From assembly GCA_933228675.1 (NCBI GenBank), contig OW121744.1, positions 116,087,600-116,151,599 of the forward strand: a stretch of 64,000 nt of DNA. Direction: 5' to 3'. Positions 58,266 to 64,000 of this stretch are shown in pieces. The DNA is from Stomorhina lunata (lineage: Eukaryota > Arthropoda > Insecta > Diptera > Rhiniidae). The first letter of the stretch is position 1. Each line of letters begins with the position of its first letter. Made by a program: the position numbers and the translations under genes. The notes under the pieces are model-generated. The model was not told the DNA's origin and did no database searches. It was given only the letters and a program-made list of their open reading frames with translations.

Positions 58266-58269
58266 TTGG

Positions 58270-59560
58270 CATTTTGTTAAAATTGTAATGTACTTTGATT
58301 TGGCTTGTACTGTTGTTTGTTGAATATTTTCATACTGAATATGTTCATACTACATTATTTAGTAGCAGAGACAACGAATGAATTTTCTGTTTTTCAAGTA
58401 TCTGTATCTGTTCAGTTGAGTTTAGTTCAGTTCACAGTTTTCTCATACATTTTATTCTATATCATGGCGTCGTCTGTCCGTCCTTCCGCCCGTCCGTCCC
58501 TCGTTTGTATTCGAAGATAATAGTAGTGGCTGTGGCTGGCTATTTTGCCTTTGCTTGGCTGCTGCCTTAAACTGCGTACGAGAGTACATGTTTGTATGTA
58601 TTAGATGTTTACATACGTACAAATGTATCTACGCTGGTAAATGTATCTACAAAATATAAAATTTTTGTTCGTTCGTTCGTTTACTCGTTTAGCTCGTATT
58701 AAATACACCAGCAAAGCAGCAATATTCGTACGAACGAAACCAATGCAAAGCAAACCTAAAAATTTCATTCCCTACTCACATTCAACTGACTACTCAGTAC
58801 TATACCAATGCTATGCATTTCCCTGCCCTTGCCTTTGCCATAGCTATCATTACTAATCCCCCCAAAACGTTGCTCGCTTGTGTGAAAACCCCTCGTGTCT
58901 ATAAACTGAGACAACAAATTCACAGTGACTGAATAAATATATTTTGGCTGACTCTGTGTCGTATTCATATTCACATTCGCCCAATACTTTCGTTTGTTCG
59001 TTCGTTCGTTTCGTTTATACAAAATATACTTCATTCGTCTCGTAATATGGCTGACTCTGGCTGGTTTTGCTTTGGCTTTAGTACAGCCAGTACAAAAATT
59101 TTCTTCTATACAAAATCGTATACAAATGTTCAGTTCAGTTTCAGTATTGAGTTGTTTCGTTCTTTGCGTTTCCTTCCTTTTCCCTTGAACGAGTATTTAT
59201 TTGGTTTGGGCTCTTGTACTGGCGCAGTGTATAATTTTTTCATACTCGTGCGTGTGTCTGAATTTCAACAAAATTTTACATATCTACAAATATATAATAC
59301 AATGTAAACATACTGATATCTATATGTTGAAAATTTTAGTATTGAACAAAAAAAAAGCTGAAATAACTGTCAGAGTAGTTAGCATTTATAGTAGAGTAGA
59401 TAGAGTAGTAGTATGTAGTAGAGGTATCTTTTCGTTTATTCGTTTTGATACAAACGAATTAAATGTACAACAATACTAGTACTGGCTGGTTGGCTGCCTG
59501 CCTGCCTGCCTGCCTTTCCTGCTACTTCTTACTAGTAGATACAATATAATCCATTATACG
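58270..59560. promoter_or_regulatory. GC-richer, simple-sequence-rich region, possible regulatory DNA
   Basis: Less AT-rich than its surroundings and rich in short tandem tracts: GTCCGTCC near 58475, TTCGTTCGTTCGTTTACTCG near 58668, CGTTTGTTCGTTCGTTCGTT near 58990 and GCCTGCCTGCCTGCCTGCC near 59494. Several overlapping short frames on both strands (58305-59479) lack any family signature. This is the texture of fly upstream regulatory sequence, but no core promoter was found. Confidence 0.3.
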
Positions 59561-59765
59561 AGTATTACAATATGCCTTTGCTTTGCTATGCTTTACTTCT
59601 TCTGCCCACCACAACAACAGCCAGAGCCATCAACATCATCATCACCGTCAACAACAAAAACTTGAGCCATGACAAACAAATAAAACTCCTCATCCTTATC
59701 ATGTTGCTAATGTTGGTTAATGTTGGTATTGCCAGAAAGACAATAGCTCTAGATATTACTTGTAT

Positions 59766-60370
59766 TATGACTGAAGAAGTCAAACACTGGTCACTTGCTT
59801 CGATATGTTTCAATATCTAGTTCTTAAAGAAGCTCTTAATGTATAACCTTCCTTATGCGGAATCCCAAACTCTCGTACTATGTTACCGAAAGAGGTTTAT
59901 AAGAATATTCTTTATGATTTCAGACCATTAACTAATATCTTGTTTTTCAAGAATCTTTAAACTCTATCAAATCTCTAAATCGGGAATCCTAAATCCCTAC
60001 AATCTCTACAGATGAACTTAATTTGACATTGTCAAAATCTCATAAATGTATATAATGTATGAAGAAGTCAATCACTGGTCACTTATTTTGATATCTTTCA
60101 TTATCTAGTTCTTAAAGAAGCTCCTAATGTATAACCATTCCGAATCGGGAATCCCAAGCTCTCATACTGATATTACCAAAATAGGTTCATAAGAATATTC
60201 TTGCCGATCACTTTTATTATAATTCCAGACCATTAAACAATATCTTGCTTTTGAAGTAACTTCTAATTGTATTTAAACTCCATAAAATTCCTAAATCCCC
60301 ACATTAAAAATGAACTAAATTGTCAAAATCTCACTGTACCCGGTCTTCTTTGTAGAACCTAGTTCAAAAA
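59766..60370. repeat. 288-bp direct repeat, two copies
   Basis: GAAGAAGTCAA(A/T)CACTGGTCACTT begins near 59773 and 60061. Both copies continue with CTAGTTCTTAAAGAAGCTC, AATGTATAACC, GGAATCCCAA and TAAGAATATTCTT. A third, highly eroded copy may extend to about 60700. Confidence 0.8.
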
Positions 60371-61565
60371 ATTGCAATTTAAACATTATTTTATTGATAT
60401 ATATTCCTTACGATTGCCCAAGTTAAATCAGGATTCAAGACCATAATCTATTATCATTTTATTTAAGAAACACCTAAAATGCATATAGGCACGTAATTAT
60501 TATAAGCCGAAAATACCACTTCCTTACCTTAAGAGGAATTGGTATTTGAAATAAGTTTTGTAATGATATTTTTTAGATTACTCAAGTTTCATCTGGATTC
60601 ATCTATATCTAACATCTAGTTTTTCAAGAAGCTCCTAATATGTATTTAAGTACCATAATCATCCTAAATCGGAAAATAAGGATATTTCTTACGTTTACTC
60701 AAAATTCATTACGATTCGTATACTCCAAATTTGTCGAAAATTTTAATCTTTGTATCATTCACACTTAAACCTCTGAACTATATACAGACAATTCGATTCT
60801 ATAAACAGATATTTATATATATACGAACTATATTTGTATATATATATATATATACAAGTATAGTCCGACTTGGTAAGATTCAATCCGCAAGAGTTCGAAT
60901 GTAAACAATTTCAGTATATCCGAAAAGTTCGAGTAAAACCAGTCTGCTTTGAAAAATCCCACATAGTTCGAAAAATTGTATTCTTCCAATTATTCTATTG
61001 TCTAGCTCTGGATATGAAACGAAACCCGATTTTATCAGAACTATTTTTATATATCGTAATAACAGTTTATCAAAAAGTTTTTTGGAACTCTTTAAAATCC
61101 CGAAATTCTAACATATAATCCATAACAGTAAAACATTCAGATTTTCAAAATCATACTGAACCCAGTTTGCTTAATGAAAACTCGTACAGTTCAAAAATTG
61201 GAATATTCCGATCATCCTATAATCTGTTATTATGAACTTATATAACTCATTCTGTTTAGTAAATGTCCCGCCAGACATTTTATCAAAATATCCGAAATAT
61301 TTTAATACTTTGAAATCTCAGGTTATGCAGTAGCTTGTCAGGACTCCTTGTTATCGCGAATTACCAACATTCAATCCGGAAAGTTTGAATATATTAATAA
61401 AATTTGTCATAGAACTATCGATTCTCAAACTAGAGCAGCAAAGGTTGATCATTAAAGAATATCCTTCTTGATTGATTTACTTGCGCATAGTCACAAATAT
61501 ATCTTCGAAGTCTTCTATTCTAATTTTCGACCAATGATTTAGTTATAATTCCTTGTGAAACATTG
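60371..61565. other. Intergenic, no gene seen
   Basis: A TA microsatellite lies at about 60837-60855. The frame at 60870-61118 is not recognisable. Nothing else. Confidence 0.45.
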
Positions 61566-61569
61566 GCAG

Positions 61570-62060
61570 TCATAATTTCTATCTCGTTTCCATGATTCTC
61601 CGAACTCCGGCAACTCGTTCTCAGTTTGGCGCCTTCACGTGTTTGCACGTATTTCAGGCCTTCTGAAACCTTGCGGACTATATTCAATAGCTTGACGATT
61701 TATACCAGCAGCTGGCTTTCCGAGTGCGAATACTTGTTTGTAAAGGCTCTAAATCGGTGCTCAACAATTGATCGTGATTTGAAATTCTGAGGATGAGTCT
61801 GAGGCACTAATAACAAATTCTTGTAGTCTGCTCATCTCTAGACTCGAAATATTTCATGTCACACAACCATATAAGAGCACGGGTTTAACATTACCCAGAG
61901 TTAAAAATTTTGAGTTTGGTGATAGTCAAGATATTTTGAGATCTCCAGAACTTATTGAGAATACCGAAAGCTTGCTTTGCTTTACATAATCTATTTTGTA
62001 TATCTTCTCTGCTGTCACCTGTCGGCTTCACTAAATAACTCTTTTCGTTTATTTCAAAAT
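61570..62060 (-). pseudogene. RTE-type retrotransposon, C-terminal RT region fragment
   Basis: On the minus strand KPTGDSREDIQNRLCKAKQA, FGILNKFWRSQN, TKLKIFNS, then in other frames LLYGC, followed by RQAIEYSPQGFRRPEIRANT, a stop, RRQTENEL and FGESWKRD. This is the usual order of the region after the RTE-type polymerase core: the D-I-x-x-R-I-x-K-A motif, the LLYGCETW motif, and the RP-x-x-TWRR tail. Stops and frameshifts break it; the WRWIGH piece is missing or destroyed. Same family as the fragment at 44401-44700, overlapping it in part. Confidence 0.75.
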
Positions 62061-63235
62061 ATTCAACCAAGAATCAGACTGTCTGATTTTTAAAATATCA
62101 ACAGATTAATACCTGTACTCTCGAAATTAAAAGACTTTTTAATTTTTTTCTTATTCTCAAATATCTCTCTCGCTTACCGGGGTTTCTCAATTACTAGTCG
62201 TGAATTTAGATAATCTAGGAAAACCTACCCGATCTTAAAAAGTCTACTCTTCCATTTTTGGATATCTTAAACAAAAATCGAACTCGTTTCTTTCGATAAC
62301 CGTTTCGAAATACTTCCTCAAAAATAATACATCTCTTATACATTTGGGTCTTCTGACCTTTATCGATATATAAATCGAATAATTTTGTCTTTATGTATTA
62401 ATAGAAATCAGAAGTTCACACAAAACATTATCCCAAATTTGGAATACGTGGATATTTCGGTCCTTTCGATTACCTATTACTGAGGATACAAGTTCTGAAA
62501 CACCTTGCCTGATATTATATCTTTCCTAGAGTCATTAAATCTTATTTTAATCCTATTGTTTTAAATACTCATACATACATTTTCTTAATATCCTTGGTTC
62601 TTATCTTTTATAGATTGAATATCTTATGTAAATTAATTAATACATATTTCCTTATCACTAAAACTGTTTTTTATTTATGCTTCCCGAAATTTTTATTTAT
62701 TATACCCAAATATATCTTATCTCTAAAATGTTTGTGTGCGTGTGAAGATTACCAATGACTTATTTACGTTATTTAATTTGCGCCACTTTTTGAAGACAAA
62801 AATTTTAACAAACCACCAAAAAAAAATTTTCTTATTTCGATTTTCAAGTTGTTTTTGTGTCCGAATGTACAAAATTTTAATTCATAAAAAAACTGATATT
62901 CAAATCTTAAACTTCAGTTTAAAAAGTTCCCCAACATACATTTTCTTTCAAAATTTTGGAATAGACATGCATTTCTATAACATAATTCAATATTTTAACC
63001 TGTAGAAAATTTATTCATTTTTTTGTCGAAATACATATTAACAAAATTTTGTATAATATTATAGAATTTCAAAATTGTTTACGATTTTTTTTTTTTTTTG
63101 CTTTATTCTTGTCATGACTTTCCCAACAAATGTTTTGTTGCCCCCAACATTTAACCATCCACATATCCATTTGTTGATGTTTTGTTTGGGCTTAGTACTG
63201 AACTATTATTTATGTGCATGATACCAATATAGTAT
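62061..63235. other. Intergenic, no gene seen
   Basis: AT-rich. The frame at 62736-63005 has no recognisable features. Confidence 0.45.
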
Positions 63236-63239
63236 GAAT

Positions 63240-64000
63240 GTAGGGTGAGCGGTTTAGTATAAGACTCTAGTCTAGGTATAGCACTTTCGAGACTGACAGT
63301 AAGACTTCACTTCAAATATAAGATCACAGTTTGTTACTAAGTACAAGACTATTTTTTTTTTGAGTATAAGAGTCTATTATAGGTATACGTCAGATCTGAG
63401 AATAATAACCCAATTAAAGTATAAGAATCTAAATTAAGATAAAGCTAAGTATATGGCTTAGTATAAGACTTTAGCCTGAATATAAGATTATAGTACGAAC
63501 ATAAAATCTGAGTATCAGACCCTGAGGGCAAGGTCCTTACCTATGTATGACATTCCACTCTTAGTATAAGTTAGTATTTTTTTCCATTATGCGTATAAGA
63601 CTTTATTCTGAGTATAAGGTTAAACTTTGAGTTTACGATTATAATACGAGTTTAACTCTAGACCGAGAATCTATCAATTTCAACTAAAATTTTTCATTGT
63701 AGAACTTTAGTATAAGTTTAATCCAAATGTGAGTATGATAATATGGTCTAAATGAAGGACTATATTGTAAGTATAAGACTCAATTCCGAATATAAGACTT
63801 AAATTAGAGTATAAGCCCCTAACTCATAAACGAAAAATAAAATTATAACAAGCTTACAATTCAAATTTTCCATACAAAATGCCTACAATAAGCCTTTGAT
63901 AATTTTATAATTCGTTTATGCTTTATTACGATTAAAAGGCTTTACTCTCAGTATAAGGCGCTTGTTAAAATACAAAACTGCAGTCCTAGTATATGTCTCT
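63240..64000. repeat. Degenerate GAGTATAAGACT repeat of about 25-35 bp
   Basis: Units built on AGTATAAGACTNTAGTCTGA run to the window edge with much divergence, interrupted around 63670-63730 and 63810-63930. Confidence 0.8.

Noticed and set aside
58305..59479. Cluster of overlapping short frames on both strands (60-92 codons)
   Set aside because: Lower stop density in a GC-richer, simple-repeat region explains them; none resembles a known protein and they overlap each other.

Overview
The window looks like nuclear DNA from a higher fly (Diptera), probably a calyptrate such as a blow fly or house fly relative. It is very AT-rich, has GT-AG introns of up to about 4 kb, is crowded with tandem repeats and decayed transposons, and carries a serotonin transporter gene very close to Drosophila SerT. 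The family of the fly cannot be fixed from the sequence alone.

One protein-coding gene can be reconstructed with confidence: SerT (SLC6 family) on the + strand. It has eight coding exons between 11853 and 24705 with consistent splice phases and a predicted 636-residue product. Its TGA stop, followed by C, opens directly into a further 252 sense codons in the same frame, ending at a TAG at 25462-25464 with two overlapping AATAAA signals about 50 bases later. This is a strong candidate for stop-codon readthrough giving a long disordered C-terminal tail.

The introns are unusual. Intron 1 is almost wholly a 3.9-kb, 30-bp minisatellite with nested 60-, 240- and about 1,496-bp higher-order copies. 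Intron 2 holds a degenerate repeat of about 180 bp with a GCGCAAGTTTGCGCAA core. Intron 6 holds a miniature transposon with recombination-signal-like ends, an 18-bp minisatellite and a degenerate repeat of about 200 bp. A perfectly palindromic 31-bp satellite lies in three blocks around the gene: 0.6-2.6 kb, 25.6-26.6 kb (inverted) and 28.9-30.7 kb.

Upstream (0-11.8 kb) is repeat-dominated: two adjacent TIR miniature elements, an inverted set of about 0.8-kb elements, a piggyBac-type miniature element with TTAA duplications, and an apparently exact 344-bp tandem duplication. A TATA/Inr pair near 3.3 kb may be a distant promoter. Downstream (25.5-64 kb) I can support one tRNA-Thr(AGT), fragments of non-LTR retrotransposons (RNase H; RTE-type C-termini), a tRNA-like SINE pair, several degenerate tandem arrays and one or two regions that look like fly 5' leader or regulatory DNA. 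I see no other complete protein-coding gene.
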